Source: Odontocerum albicorne
Taxonomy: Eukaryota; Arthropoda; Insecta; Trichoptera; Odontoceridae
Length of the DNA stretch: 64,000 nucleotides
NCBI GenBank assembly: GCA_949825065.1
Contig: OX463846.1
Span: forward strand, 2,430,366-2,494,365
Direction: 5' to 3'
Notes under the pieces: model-generated
The model's input: the letters and a program-made list of their open reading frames with translations, nothing else
The model's database searches: none
What the model was told of the DNA's origin: nothing
Made by a program: the position numbers and the translations under genes
Part shown: piece by piece, positions 48,244 to 59,519 of the stretch
Layout: each line of letters starts with the position of its first letter
Numbering within the stretch: position 1 is the stretch's first letter

Positions 48244-48575
48244 AACTTTTTTTATTTTACGTAATTTTTTTTTAATGTTAACATTTTTTTGTATTTTTCA
48301 AAGTACGAGTAATTGGGCTAAGCCTGTTTTGAGAAAATAAATAGAAAAAAACTTTAAGTATTAATTGTTAGACTTATTTTCAGTTTTATTTATGAATTTT
48401 CATTGCAAAGTTATACTTATGTGTATATTTGTGTATATATATGTATGCATATACATTTTTTTTTTATTTTGCATAATTTTTCTTCATTTTTAATGTTAAC
48501 ATTTCTTGTATTTTTCAAAGTGATTGGGCTAAGCCTGTTTTAAGAAAATAAATAAATAAAGTTTTGTAAAAAAAA
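48244..48575 (+). repeat. Duplicated retroelement-type 3' tail
   Basis: ACATTTTTTTGTATTTTTCA ... ATTGGGCTAAGCCTGTTTTG then AGAAAATAAATAG (48280-48345), and again ACATTTCTTGTATTTTTCAA ... GTGATTGGGCTAAGCCTGTT then AGAAAATAAATAAATAAAG (48497-48560). Two copies of the same 3' end in direct orientation, about 215 bp apart. Confidence 0.65.
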
Positions 48576-48579
48576 TTAT

Positions 48580-49160
48580 GCCAGAATAATTTACGTTCTC
48601 GTGCTGGTGATGATGGTATCTTTTTTGACCTTGTTGTTACAAGAAAATTTAGTATTCTTCGCTTAACTTTGGTTGCCTTAATTATTCTTCTTTTATCTTC
48701 TTAAGGGGTAGATATTTCCTAATTTTATTACAAGAAAAAGGTTCGAAAAAGTATTGGAATCACGTGTGGAGGAATTTACCATTTTAATGGTGGAATGAAC
48801 TAAGAAATTTGTGATGGAATTGAGTTTTAATCTTTAACAAACTACTAGTAAATACTAAAAGTTTCGGTTTTCGTTGAAATTCACAAAAAAACTCGCTTCA
48901 CAGAAAAGTCCGAAACTCGGAATAAAATTATTAGATGAAACGAAACATTTTGGCCGAATTAAGCAGACCTTCTAAGTAGTTTTTTTGTTTCTAGTTGTTT
49001 AATCTCATACAAAACTACAGAGTGTTTCATAAATAAATTTATTATTATATTTAATGTCAGATGATAAGTACACACATACACACGTAACAACGTATCCAGG
49101 CAGGGTTCCGACTCCAAGTCCATCTACAATACTTTCCTACTAAAACCCACATTTTTCTTT
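48580..49160. other. No supported feature
   Basis: AT-rich spacer; nothing recognised. Confidence 0.4.
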
Positions 49161-49164
49161 ATTT

Positions 49165-49645
49165 AATTAATTAACGACACAACAGTGTCTTTTATATACA
49201 AATGAACATATGACAAGTTATACAGCACTTAAAATTATTTACAAATAATACAAAACTTTGTCTTAAACTAACAAGAAGTTACAAAAAGCAGTAACAACAA
49301 CAAATTACAAAGTCATTGCTTAAAGTTATTTATTATTAATATGTTTATTTAAGTTCAATATGATATATGTATGTATATCACAAAATATTACCAAGTAGAC
49401 TTATGTAATTGTCGAAGCCTTTTTTTATAGTGGTAAAGAACTTAGATTTGTTTTTAGTGGAACAACACTTACATATAACAAGAATAATTGGATTTTTCGA
49501 AAATTGTATGGATAGATCTTGAGATACGGAAAACACATGAGCTCACTTGTAGAACGAGATGCAAGTTGCTTTAAAGAATCGAAACCTACCACATGTTGAT
49601 GCAGGGTTACTCAACTCCAGAGGCAAAGTATTGTCCTTAATGTTT
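49165..49645 (-). mobile_element. LINE-D 3' untranslated end
   Basis: TTTATTTAATTAATTAACGA then ACACAACAGTGTCTTT at the left, CAGGGTTACTCAACTCCAGA at about 49604. It aligns along its length with the reverse of 3405-3745 and directly with 31848-32290. Confidence 0.77.
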
Positions 49646-49649
49646 CGTT

Positions 49650-50208
49650 TATACTAGGTTATCTATCGGAAGGGTTAAAAACCTTTCGGTTAAAATTAAA
49701 AAACTTTGAATTAAAAAAAAACAATAATAAAAATAGAATTTATAAAGCGCCGTTTAGAGAGCACACTCTCATCAAGGATGGCTATAAATTAGGATAATGT
49801 TGAGGAAAATATACAAACGATTAGCTTTTTCTCATCATGAAATCCCTCCTACAAATAGGTGGCTTCTTAGCATGTGTTGGTAATTATGTGCATACTGCTG
49901 TCATCGACAAGCATATATTTTCGACATTTGAGTGAATTGTTTAATCAAATTGGCTAAAAATCACAATGTCGAATTTGCTTTTGCATTGCTTGAGACATTT
50001 TTTTGTATAATTCAATTTGTTTAATCACTCCACATTGTTCTAATATTTAGATAAGCAGTTAATAAGTGACAAAAATTGGCGGATTAAGATGATTTGAGAA
50101 CTGAAAGATAAATCAATGCGAAAGTTAAATCAGCAGATTGCCAGGATGATTAAGAAGCAACATATGAATATATTTGTTTGATGGGAGAAAAAACATCTTT
50201 GGTCTTAA
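49650..50208. other. No supported feature
   Basis: AT-rich spacer upstream of the mariner. Confidence 0.4.
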
Positions 50209-50211
50209 ATA

Positions 50212-51145
50212 CGAGGCGTATCCAGAAAGTAAGTGTACTGAGGCTCTCACGACCGGATGGATTTTATTTTCGACATGTTGGCTACACTTCCGTATAGCCT
50301 GACCCTTCCCCTCCGCAACGAGACCGGTTCGAGGTCAATACGTTGAGAAATGTCGACGCGACAACACGTTTTGTGAAAAATGTCAACTCAGTCTCCCGCC
50401 AAGTGCGAAATTTTGTAAAAAGGCAAGAGTTTTTGAGGCGCTGCAAACTCCATGGAGATGAATTTCTCCGCTCCGTCGTTACTGGAGATGAAACTTGGGT
50501 TGCACACTACACGCCTGAAAACAAAAGGCAGTCTCAACAGTGGCGTCACACCTCTTCACCCTCCACCAAAAAGTTCAAAACCACAATTTCAGCCAAGAAA
50601 ATCATGGCATCCGTATTTTGGGACTGTCAAGGCATAATTTTAATTGAATATATGCCTCAAGGGGAAACCATCAACTCTGCAAGATACTGTGAGACCTTAA
50701 AAACATTGCGGTGGGCGATTCAGAACAAGAGGAGAGGCATGCTGACAAAGGGAGTCTGTCTGCTGCATGACAATGCCAGACCACACACGGCCAACGCCAC
50801 GAAGGAACTGCTCGCCTCGTTTAAATGGGATGTCCTGAACCATCCCGCGCATTCCCCAGACCTAGCACCTTCAAATTACTATCTCTCTACCTCCTTGAAG
50901 CTGTACATGGGTGGAAAACGCTAAAGGAGGAGATGGAGAAGTGGACGGAGGGGTTGGCGGGAAACTACTTCGAGGAAGGCATCAAAAAGTTGATACCCCG
51001 CTTCACCACCTGCATTGAGAGGAATGGCGACTATGTCGAAAAATAGCTTACATATGTACTACGGTAATCACGTATTTTTTTTGTTTAAATAAAAAAAATT
51101 GTAACCTACAAAAATTCAGTACACTTAGTTTCTGGATATGCCTTG
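50212..51145 (+). mobile_element. mariner transposon, 5' portion of the gene deleted
   Basis: Ends CGAGGCGTATCCAGAAAGTA and, from the right, CAAGGCATATCCAGAAACTA are matched inverted repeats of about 30 bp, with TA at 50210-50211 and 51146-51147. At 934 bp it is about 350 bp short of a full mariner; the missing part is the N-terminal DNA-binding domain. It is a different family from the mariners at 1, 38172 and 47727. Confidence 0.9.
50343..51046 (+). pseudogene. mariner transposase catalytic domain, third D replaced by N
   Basis: The frame reads VKRQEFLRRCKLHGDEFLRS, VVTGDETWVAHYTPENKRQS, KIMASVFWDCQGIILIEYMP, RRGMLTKGVCLLHDNARPHT and HPAHSPDLAPSNYYLSTSLK. The first catalytic D is in TGDETW, the second in HDNARPH. 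The third of the DD34D triad should lie 34 residues further, in the APSDY position, and here it is N (APSNYY). The spacing is exactly right, so the residue itself is lost and the enzyme would be inactive. A stop at 50922 and a frame change follow. The C-terminus continues in another frame: LKEEMEKWTEGLAGNYFEEG, IKKLIPRFTTCIERNGDYVE, K and a stop at 51044. The N-terminal HTH domain is missing. Confidence 0.9.
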
Positions 51146-51149
51146 TATT

Positions 51150-51382
51150 TGAGCCACTCTGTAGTCAGTGAAAATCCGGATAAGAAAAGTTTTATCTCAG
51201 AAATGAGTTTTAATATCCCTGCCGAGCTTTTAAAAATTAATCAGTTGGTATTTTGCGATAAGACATGGGATTTGGTGAACTCCAGCATGTGAGTTTTATC
51301 CTTAGTTCTTAGAGCTTAACTTATATAAGTTTAAATAAAATATACCTTGGTTAGTTAAATAATTCTAGACCATAAAGTTTCT
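51150..51382. other. Short spacer before the minisatellite
   Basis: No feature. Confidence 0.35.
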
Positions 51383-51384
51383 CT

Positions 51385-53070
51385 ATGGATAAGTATTTGC
51401 ACGTGTCTCTGAATCATTATCATTATCATATCTCAGATATTGGAATAATTAGTTACAAGAGATATCGAACTAGGGATAAGTATTTGCACGTGTTTCTGAA
51501 TCATTATCATATCTAAGATATTGGAAGAGTTAGTTACAAAAGATATCGAACTAGGGATATGTATTTGCACATGTTTCTGAATCATTATCATTATCATATC
51601 TCAGATATTGGTATAATTAGTTACAAGAGATATCGAACTAGGGACAAGTATTTGCACGTGTTTCTGAATTATTATCATATCTCAGAAAATGGAAGAGTTA
51701 GTTACAAGAGATATCGAACTAGGGATAAGTATTTGCACGTGTTTCTGAACCATTATCATTATCATATCTCAGATAATGGAAGAGTTAGTTACAAGAGATA
51801 TTAAACTAGGGATAAGTAACATATTTGCACATGTTTCTGAATCATTATCATATCTCAGATAATGGAAGGGTTAGTTACAAGAGATATCGAATTAGGGATA
51901 AGTATTTGCACGTCTTTCTGAATTATTATCATTATCATATCTCAGATAATGGAAGAGTTAGTTACAAGAGATATCAAACTAGGGATAAGTAACATATTTG
52001 CACGTGTTTCTGAATCATTATCATATCTCAGATAATGGAAGAGTTACAAGATATATCGAACGAGGGATCAGTATTTGCACGTGTTTCTGAACCATTATCA
52101 TTATCATATCTCAGATAATGGAAGATTTAGTTACAAGAGATATCGAACTAAGGATAAGTAACATATTTGCACGTGTTTCTGAATCATTGTCATTATCATA
52201 TCTCAGATAATGAAAGAGTTAGTTACAAGAGATATCAAACTAGGGATAAGTATTTGCACGTGTTTCTGAATTATTATCATATCTCAGATAATAGAAGAGT
52301 TAGTTACAAGAGATATCGAATTAGGGATAAGTATGTTTACGTGTTTCTGAATTATTATCATATCTCAGATAATGGAAGAGTTAGTTACAAGAGATATCGA
52401 ACTAGGGATAAGTTACATATTTGCACGTATTTCTGAATCATTGTCATATCTCAGATAATGAGAGAGTTAGTTACAAGAGATATCAAACTAGGGATAAGTA
52501 TTTGCACGTGTTTCTGAATTATTATCATATCTCAGATAATGGAAGAGTTAGTTACAAGAGATATCGAATTAGGGATAAGTATTTGTACGTGTTTCTGAAT
52601 TATTATCATATCTCAGATAATGGAAGAGTTAGTTACAAGAGATATCAAATTAGGGATAAGTATTTGCACGTGTTTCTGAATCATTGTCATTGTCATATCT
52701 CAGATAAGGAAAGAGTTAGTTACAAGAGATATCAAACTAGGGATAAGTATTTGCACGTGTTTCTGAATTATTATCATATCTCAGATAATGGAAGAGTTAG
52801 TTACAAGAGATATCGAACTAGGGATAAGTAACATATTTGCACGTGTTTCTGAATCATTATCATTGTCATATCTCAGATAATGGAAGGGTTAGTTATAAGA
52901 TATATCAAACTAGGGATAAGTATTTGCACGTGTTTCTGAATTATTATCATATCTCAGATAATGGAAGAGTTAGTTACAAGAGATATCAAACTAGGGATAA
53001 GTATTTGCACGTCTTTCTGAATCATTATCATTATCATATCTCAGATAATGGAAGAGTTACAAGATATATC
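51385..53070 (+). repeat. 81/87-bp minisatellite derived from LINE-A coding sequence
   Basis: About 20 units, each roughly GTATTTGCACGTGTTTCTGA, ATTATTATCATATCTCAGAT, AATGGAAGAGTTAGTTACAA, GAGATATCGAACTAGGGATA, A. The spacing is 81 bp (52501 to 52582), and 87 where TCATTA is duplicated; a further variant inserts ACATA near GGATAAGTAACATATTTGC. Because 81 and 87 are multiples of 3, long open frames with SDNGRVSYKRYRTRDKYL repeat. The last unit runs directly into LINE-A coding sequence (see 53055-53665). Confidence 0.95.
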
Positions 53071-53665
53071 GAACGGCATGTAGCGACAGGTAACAAAAAT
53101 AACATTTAACTCGAATCGGACAGTATCAAAATCTGATAAGATAATGGTGCATAAAGTATTTAAGTGTCAACTTTGATGTATGGGAGGAAAACGTTGACGT
53201 GAAAAGTGTTATAAAGAGCCATATAAGTGCTGCAGAAATGCGTGCACTGAATAAAACAACTGGGGTAACTGTATATGTTAGAATACAGAGTGAAATGATT
53301 CGGTATGAATGTGAACTTAAGTCTGATTTGTTGAGTAAGATGAAGAAGAGCATGCTGAGATGGTTTGGGCAAGTAGAATGAATACATGAAGACAGACTGA
53401 CAAAACAATTATTTTGTGTAAATGGGGGTGGAAGGTGTGGTCGAGGAAGATCAAGGAAAGTGTGATTGGATAAAACAAATGATATTTTGAAAGAAAAAAA
53501 GTTAGAACTAAGATAAGTCTTAGGAGCAGTATGAGACGGGGCATGGATGTGGAAGGGGTGAAATGCGTGTGTCGAGATAGAAAAGTCTGACTCTCTGACC
53601 TCTCTGTCTACCCCAACAGGAAAATGGCGTGATGTGGCTGTATATGTATGTATCATTATAATTTT
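53055..53665 (+). mobile_element. LINE-A, continuous with the minisatellite
   Basis: SDNGRVTRYIERHVATGNKN continues as expected for LINE-A into SNRTVSKSDK, then HISAAEMRALNKTTGVTVYV, RIQSEMIRYECELKSDLLSK, MKKSMLRWFGQVE (53220-53380). After stops and shifts come GRGRSRK and DDILKEKKL-like text. The 3' end, CCTCTCTGTCTACCCCAACA then ATGGCGTGATG, is at about 53600-53640. This is the most complete LINE-A C-terminus here. Confidence 0.82.
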
Positions 53666-53669
53666 CAGC

Positions 53670-54500
53670 ACTGTAATCCGTAATAAATATTGGCATCTTT
53701 TGAAGGGTGGCTTATCTATGGATATATTATATTTTCGTCTATTTTTTAACCTATTCCATCCCAATTTCGTCGACATATCAGATCTACAATAAGTCCTATC
53801 AGCCCAGAAAGATGCAACTATGATGGCATTGGGTTTCCCTTCTGCATGTCTTTCACACGGAGCACAATGGGCTAACAGCCTTCAGGTGCGACATTTAATG
53901 AATGTTGCTAATCCTTAATAGTGGTCCTCCGCGCAGATCCTATTTCTGAGAAGGTTGTAATCTACTGACCTGGGTGTGTAGGCGATTAAAATACCTCTAT
54001 ATGTCCCATGGCATGTGGTGTCAACCGGCAGGCACTCAAACGGCTGTATCCATGTTCTTAAACTTTCAGTTCAAGCTCTTCAGGAATCGTCTCGCTCACA
54101 TTCTGGAAAGCTTTCAAGGGGTTGTGGTAGGTCATAAACTTCAGTACAATTCCACATTTATAAAGAATCGAGAGCTTTCGATTATTTACACAACGACCAA
54201 AAAAATATTATAATGTTATTTTTATACAATCCTAAGCACTTTCCATAATTTCATAAGAAAAAAGGATTAATTATGATACCGTTATGGAGACTTGAGAGCT
54301 TATAATTTTCACAATGAGTTAACAACTATAATAAGGATATTTTGATTAATGCTTGTGAGCTTACCATCATTTACACAATGAGAAAAAAACTTGAATTAAG
54401 ATATTTTAACAAAGATTTAAGAGCTCACCATAATTTAATAATGAGAAGAAAATCTTTAAACACTTTCGATTTAAGTTTTGTGATTATATACAATTTGATC
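53670..54500. other. No supported gene
   Basis: A less AT-rich patch, 53760-54130, has no recognised domain on either strand; the rest is AT-rich. Confidence 0.4.
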
Positions 54501-54504
54501 ATTT

Positions 54505-55680
54505 GTTAAATAATATATCGCAAGATGTGGTAAACCACAAGGATCCAATTTAGGTCCCCTACTATTTACGACATTCAAAATTTTATAAGTCACTCGACAT
54601 GTTTATTGTTCGCTGACGACTTGAAAATTTTTAAAAAAGATCAATTCACCTCACGACTGTGCACAGTTACAACAGGACCTATACTCCCTAGTTTCCTGGA
54701 GTGAGCAAAATCATCTTCTGTTCAACATTAATACATGTGTCTGTGTATCTTATAGTCGATCGTTTTCACCAATCCACCATCAGTATACTATACAGGGAGT
54801 GACACTAAACAGAGTTTCTGAATTCAAAGATTTGGGTGTAACCTTTGATGTCGGACTCACGTTCGTTAACCATGTCTCACGTTTGATATCGGACTGTTAC
54901 AAACTACTCGGTTTTATAATGAGAACATCAAGAGAATTTAACAGTACCGATATCCTTCGAAACTTATATAATTATCTAATTAGAACCAAATTAGAATATG
55001 CATCTACGGTTTGGGCTCCTCATCAGCTCAAATATAAAAACAATATAGAACAAATACAAAAAAAAAATCCTCAGATATCTATGGTACAGAACAAAGGGCA
55101 GTTATCCAAAATATGCTCACCATGCCGAACTTCTCACGGTGTGTAACTATAAAATCTTCGAAACAAGAAGGCAAGAATCCATTGCGATATTCCTAATAAA
55201 GGTTATCCCAGGTTGCTTTAACTGTCCCGTGATTCTAGAAGCACTAAGTTTATATGTACCCAACAAATATAGCCGTGCAATAAATCACCCTCTGTTCTAC
55301 ATACCAACTTACAGGACGAATATCATGGCTAAACACTCAGTCACGCGTGGTATAGAGATATTGAACCAACTGAATGACACTGTTGATATGTTCTCGGTAC
55401 CGCCTAGCAGTATGAGAAGAATCCTGGCTGATATTCTTCCTAACGAATAAGCTAACACTAGAAGCAGACCCTCTTTGTGTAACAGGAGAAATCCGTGCAA
55501 AGTGGATAAAAAAAATATTTTTCTAATGTAAACACATTTTAAATGCTAAGGTTGTTTAACTCGAAAATTTAAACTCGGTAAGCAATTATAATGGGGTTGG
55601 TTTGTATAGACTCATATATGTGTATGAATGTGGGCTCTTCCAGTTTCGTCTGGTGTTGTTAGCTTTAATAAATAAAACAT
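54505..55680 (+). mobile_element. Jockey/CR1-like retroelement, 5'-truncated
   Basis: It begins within the reverse transcriptase and ends after a roughly 220-bp untranslated region with the tail TTTAATAAATAAAACATTAA at about 55662. See the coding entry. No target duplication could be identified. Confidence 0.8.
54510..55450 (+). pseudogene. Jockey/CR1-like reverse transcriptase, FADD to C-terminus
   Basis: Pieces in order: GKPQGSNLGPLLFTTF (54525-54575, with one altered residue around the usual GVPQGS), HSTCLLFADDLKIFKK (the FADD catalytic pair at about 54610), then DCAQLQQDLYSLVSWSEQNH, LLFNINT. The frame 54799-55146 gives VSEFKDLGVTFDVGLTFVNH, VSRLISDCYKLLGFIMRTSR, LIRTKLEYASTVWAPHQLKY, NNIEQIQKK. 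A frameshift in the A9 run near 55065 is followed by RYLW and, in the frame 55139-55450, the C-terminus: VCNYKIFETRRQESIAIFLI, VPNKYSRAINHPLFYIPTYR and TNIMAKHSVTRGIEILNQLN. Polymerase residues in the FADD box are intact; at least two frameshifts disable the gene. Confidence 0.82.
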
Positions 55681-55689
55681 TAAGCAGTT

Positions 55690-56228
55690 GTGTAAAATTT
55701 GGTTTATTGCAAGATTACAGTATTTTACAGAAAATAATATTTTGAAAACATTATTAGATAAAGATATATTATTTAAATTAACAATTTATTTAAATGTGCT
55801 CATTAAATATATTAAGTGGACGATATATTTAGACGTGTTTGGTATAATAAACAAAAATAAAATTACAAATATAATTTAAACAAAATATTTTTAAATGACA
55901 AACAAAAAATAAATTTAAGTTATATACATCTTTTTGAAAAAAAAAACTATGTATTTACAGTATTTCATTAAAAAAATATTTACAGTTAATAGGGTATACT
56001 AAGAATTTAAAACCTCATTAGCAAATATTTTAATACTCTTTTTCACGTACTAATATTTATACCCCTTATTTTTTTATAATACGTTTGTTCTTTATAAAAA
56101 AAATATTTTGTATTCCCTTTATAAATTAAAAAATATTTTTCAAATGTTGTTTTATGGGAAAAGACAATTTTTTTAAGTTGTGATAGTAGCTTACAATAAT
56201 AATAATAAATTGTCAAATTATATACTGC
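55690..56228. other. No gene; very AT-rich
   Basis: The frame 55688-55879 and its neighbours are products of AT-rich composition. Confidence 0.45.
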
Positions 56229-56243
56229 GGTTTAGAGTGCAGT

Positions 56244-56627
56244 ATATAATTTGGCTGCTGAAATTCGCATGCTAAGATGGTCAGCTGGTGTGTCCCTAAG
56301 AGCCATAATAAAAAGCTCACGCATTCGTGGAAGCCCAGGTGTTACAGACATCAACATCAAGATAGAGGAGAGGCCATTGAGATCGTATGGGCACGTTGGA
56401 TGCAGAGCACCCGACCACATTGTGAACCAGGCAATCTCTGTGGATCTTCCTCAAATAACAACCAGAGTAAGACCAAAGAATTCATGGGTGGTGCAAAAAG
56501 ATAACCTGATGCAGAGGCACGGCCTCGGGGACGTAGTCCGGGACCGAAGAGCATACAACCTGAGGACGAGGAGAGCTGACCCCAGTAGTCTTCGCAGACA
56601 GTGAGTTGGGATGGAGCCAGGGAGAAG
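56244..56627 (+). mobile_element. RTE-2 insertion with 13-bp target duplication
   Basis: TTTAGAGTGCAGT is present at 56231-56243 and 56628-56640, directly flanking the insert. The 3' end is GGGATGGAGCCAGGGAGAAG, identical in position to the end of the copy at 62937. Only 384 bp inserted: strong 5' truncation, typical of target-primed reverse transcription. Confidence 0.9.
56251..56604 (+). pseudogene. RTE-2 reverse transcriptase C-terminal region, open
   Basis: The 117-codon frame reads AAEIRMLRWSAGVSLRAIIK, SSRIRGSPGVTDINIKIEER, PLRSYGHVGCRAPDHIVNQA, ISVDLPQITTRVRPKNSWVV, QKDNLMQRHGLGDVVRDRRA, YNLRTRRADPSSLRRQ. It ends with a stop 36 bp before the 3' end of the element. This is E(M)RMLRW..GV......IR...IR......(V/I)..K..E.RLR.YGHV.(R)..........(RG)RPK..W......D......(D).(A)..R..WR...R.ADP, the post-polymerase tail of RTE-like proteins. 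GHV and the RADP end are intact. The frame is whole only because the copy is short; the polymerase and endonuclease are absent. Confidence 0.85.
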
Positions 56628-56644
56628 TTTAGAGTGCAGTTTAG

Positions 56645-57260
56645 TTTCTCAAGTGCGCTCTTACTTTTGAAATTAAATCCACTATAATTGATATCTTTAA
56701 AAATATTCCAAAAATAAAATAAGTTGAGTGTAAGGATTAGAAGGTGACAGAGGCTATCGTTATTAGTTTGGGTACTTCTCCGCATCTGTGTATGTTTAGA
56801 AAAGCACTGTTTACCGACGGAAATTACCGGACAAAATTTACCAACGAAAGACAAACTTGAAAAAACCTTTATATAAAGAGGGTGGAATTCAGTAGATGAA
56901 CTATATAAATTCAAGGTGTGTTTAGAAAAAGGACATAAGAAGGGTAACAATTAATTTCTGACATCTCCTCCAATTAAAGCCGTCCAAGTTAATATTTGAC
57001 ATTGTTATTTTTCTGAGTTAAATATTATTTTTTCAACATTGAGACGTAAAATGTTAAAATAAAAGATGGTTGTTTCAGACTTTTTAATTTTGATATCTTG
57101 ACAAAAACCCTTTCCTCTTTAAAGATTTTTGGTTCGTTTGAAGAAAATGCCATATGGAGACAACAACGACAGGTTGTACTGTGTGCAACGAAAATATAAT
57201 TTAAGAATACGACACGAAACAATATGTTGAAAAACAACTGATTTTTTTTTCAATTTACAA
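56645..57260. other. No supported gene
   Basis: The long minus frame across 56357-56950 is antisense to RTE-2 and not credible. The rest is AT-rich. Confidence 0.45.
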
Positions 57261-57261
57261 A

Positions 57262-57384
57262 AGTCACTACTTCACTGCCTGACATTGAAATACTTAATCA
57301 CTACTTCACTCCCTGACACTGAAATACTCAGTCACTACTTCATTGCCTGACATTGAAATACTTAGTCACTTCTGCCTGATATTG
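57262..57384 (+). repeat. Tandem repeat, about 45 bp, three and a half copies
   Basis: CACTACTTCACTGCCTGACA plus TTGAAATACTTAAT appears at about 57266, 57300 and 57334 with variants CTCCCTGACACTGAAATACT and ATTGCCTGACATTGAAATAC. A decayed final copy, CACTTCTGCCTGATATTGAC, is at about 57366. Anchor spacing is close to 35-40 bp. Confidence 0.75.
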
Positions 57385-57540
57385 ACATAACATCCTAGTT
57401 TACTGGGGATACGACAAATGAAAGGCAACAAACCCAGATCCATTAAAATTGTATGTCCAAATCAAATTATCTGTTGTTTTTCTCAAATTGTGTATATTTC
57501 TTGTCATGTGTAATAATAAATAAATAAATAAATTGAGTAT
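57385..57540 (+). mobile_element. LINE-E 3' end
   Basis: ACATCCTAGTTTACTGGGGA then ACAAATGAAAGGCAACAAAC ... TTCTTGTCATGTGTAATAAT then AAATAAATAAATAAAT. It matches the reverse of 28395-28565; the tail is a clear (TAAA)n. Confidence 0.75.
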
Positions 57541-57544
57541 TTAT

Positions 57545-57970
57545 TAAATTTTAAGTCAAGTTCATGAAACTAGTGACATTAACAATTCAACTATGTCAGC
57601 ATTTTCATTTAAATGTGAAATAACAACTTTTCCTTTTATAAAACCGGCACCCTTCAATATATCTGATTTGTTGATTCGGACATATTGAAGAGCATGGTTG
57701 AGAGATAATATTGTCTTCAATCCCAGCAGTTGATCATTCATCATTAGAATCACTAGGTTCATTGCACGTGTTAGTAATACTACCGTACGTGAAAAGGCAA
57801 TAACACTCGACACGTACTCGGTGCGTGCGAGTACGAAGAACTCTGTTACCCAACTGGGATTATTTTTTTTATTATTATTATTGTATTTTTGGGTAGCATC
57901 AGGAATGGAACCCGAAACGCTCAAATTGAAGTGAAAAATCTTACCAACTAGACCACACAAGTCGTCATCA
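57545..57970 (-). repeat. tRNA-derived SINE within unassigned sequence
   Basis: On the minus strand from about 57969, GATGACGACTTGTGTGGTCT then AGTTGGTAAGATTTTTCACT (A box) and TTTCGGGTTCCATTCC (B box) precede an A-rich body (57845-57885). The part at 57545-57840 shows nothing recognisable. Confidence 0.55.
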
Positions 57971-58158
57971 TTTTCGTATTGAATAAACAAATATAATTTC
58001 ATTATTCAATTTAAAATTTTCGTATTGAATAAAAAATATCATTTCAGTCTTCAATTTAAAATTTTCGTATTGAATAAACAAATATCATTTATTTTTTCAA
58101 TTTAAAATTTTCGCATTGAATAAACAAATATCATTTGATTATTCAATTTAACATTTAT
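57971..58158 (+). repeat. 46-bp tandem repeat, four copies
   Basis: CGTATTGAATAAACAAATAT and CATTTCATTATTCAATTTAA plus AATTTT. Anchors at 57975, 58021, 58066 and 58112 give periods of 46, 45 and 46. It abuts the head of the minus-strand SINE at 57969. Confidence 0.88.
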
Positions 58159-58159
58159 G

Positions 58160-58475
58160 AAACTTTGAAATGAAAATGGAAGAAAATTCTAACTTTGGTT
58201 AATCCAAAAACTATGAAGAAAATCGTATGGAAATTTTCCCTAGATTTAGTAATTAAATTATACTTAATTCATTAATTTTATGAATGTCAACAACTTTTGA
58301 ATAAGATTCACAAAAAGACGAATTTTGAATAAGTTGTAAAAAAAATATTGTTTCATTTCTAAAAAATATCTTTATAAATTAAAATCTGAATGATTTAATA
58401 ATTATAATTTCACGTTTGAATTTTTCTTAATTCTTGATAAAATGAAAAACCATTTTAAGAGTGACGATCAACGTG
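58160..58475. other. No supported feature
   Basis: AT-rich spacer. Confidence 0.4.
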
Positions 58476-58477
58476 TC

Positions 58478-58625
58478 ATTGTTGGTAAAACTATTGTATT
58501 TCGACCAGAGGCTGCGAGTTCGATTTCCACTGGATCCCCAAAAAAAAAACAACATTTATAGACTGGTTTCCATTTGAGGCCTCTTTAACATATTTATTGT
58601 TGATTGAAAGAAATAAGCAAATTGC
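58478..58625 (+). repeat. tRNA-derived SINE, A box decayed
   Basis: TTGGTAAAACTATTGTATTT (A-box side), GAGGCTGCGAGTTCGATTTCC (B box), CACTGGATCCCC then poly(A) and ATAGACTGGTTTCCATTTGA (body) follow the SINE order. Confidence 0.6.
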
Positions 58626-58629
58626 AAAA

Positions 58630-59515
58630 AAATCCGCCAGGTTGTACTGTATACAACGAAAGTGTTATGCGGAAATGATCGCAAAACACGTGTTTTAGAA
58701 ATCGTTTTGTAAATATATTTTTTTTCGAAATACATACAACTCAAGGGAATATTTTTTGATAATTATTGTATTTTTGTAGTAACTTCAATGGGTATTTTGT
58801 ACATAAACTTGAATGAATTTGTATATAAACTTGAAAGATTTGATGAATTTTAAAATTAAATAAAGAAAGTAGAAAATTTGAGTGAGATTTTTGATAACTC
58901 AATCATAAAGAATTACTCTTGAAAAAGGTATTAAGTCGCATAATTCATGCTTTTAGATAAACATTAAGGTTTTTTTGAGTTCCGAAGAACCCATTCGCAC
59001 TGACAATACAAACGAATTGAATTGCCATCCAATCTGAACTAATTTTTGAATATTTTTAAGACTAGAACTCAAGAGATTAGTATTAGATTAAAGTGAAAAT
59101 AATATGATATAGGGTCTTTTGTTACAGGTGGCAGGAGGTGGAAGATAATTGATTATATATTTGAAAAGCAATATGGATGTAAATTTATTATGAAGTCTTA
59201 TACCCGAATTCATAGTCCATCCTAAATACTATTTTTTAACTTTAAATTTCATTCTGAGTCGGATATAAAATATTTCAAACATTTAAGCGAGGCAATGAAA
59301 TTATACTCGCATGACATCCTTATTTATGGAAACACACGGAAAATGTGTACTGCAATTAAAAGTTTTTTTTTCAGTAGAAAAAATATTTAAGATTTAGTAT
59401 TTATTGTTTAGGTCTGACCTTGAATTCGGGCCTAAGACTTCGTATACAATTTGCCTTAAGACTTCATAGATTTTTGCAAAATTGAAATAATAGACATTTT
59501 AACAAATACTTAATT
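58630..59515. other. No supported feature
   Basis: AT-rich, with no credible open frame or shared repeat. Confidence 0.4.
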
Positions 59516-59519
59516 TTAT

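Noticed and set aside
51559..53109. Long repetitive open frames (up to 136 codons) in the minisatellite
   Set aside because: Units are multiples of 3 and stop-free by descent from LINE-A coding sequence; no promoter or conserved start is visible.
53126..53776. 216-codon minus-strand frame rich in His, Ser and Phe
   Set aside because: Antisense to LINE-A, where the plus strand carries the recognisable motifs.
56357..56950. 197-codon minus-strand frame
   Set aside because: Its first half is antisense to RTE-2 and the rest lacks any domain.
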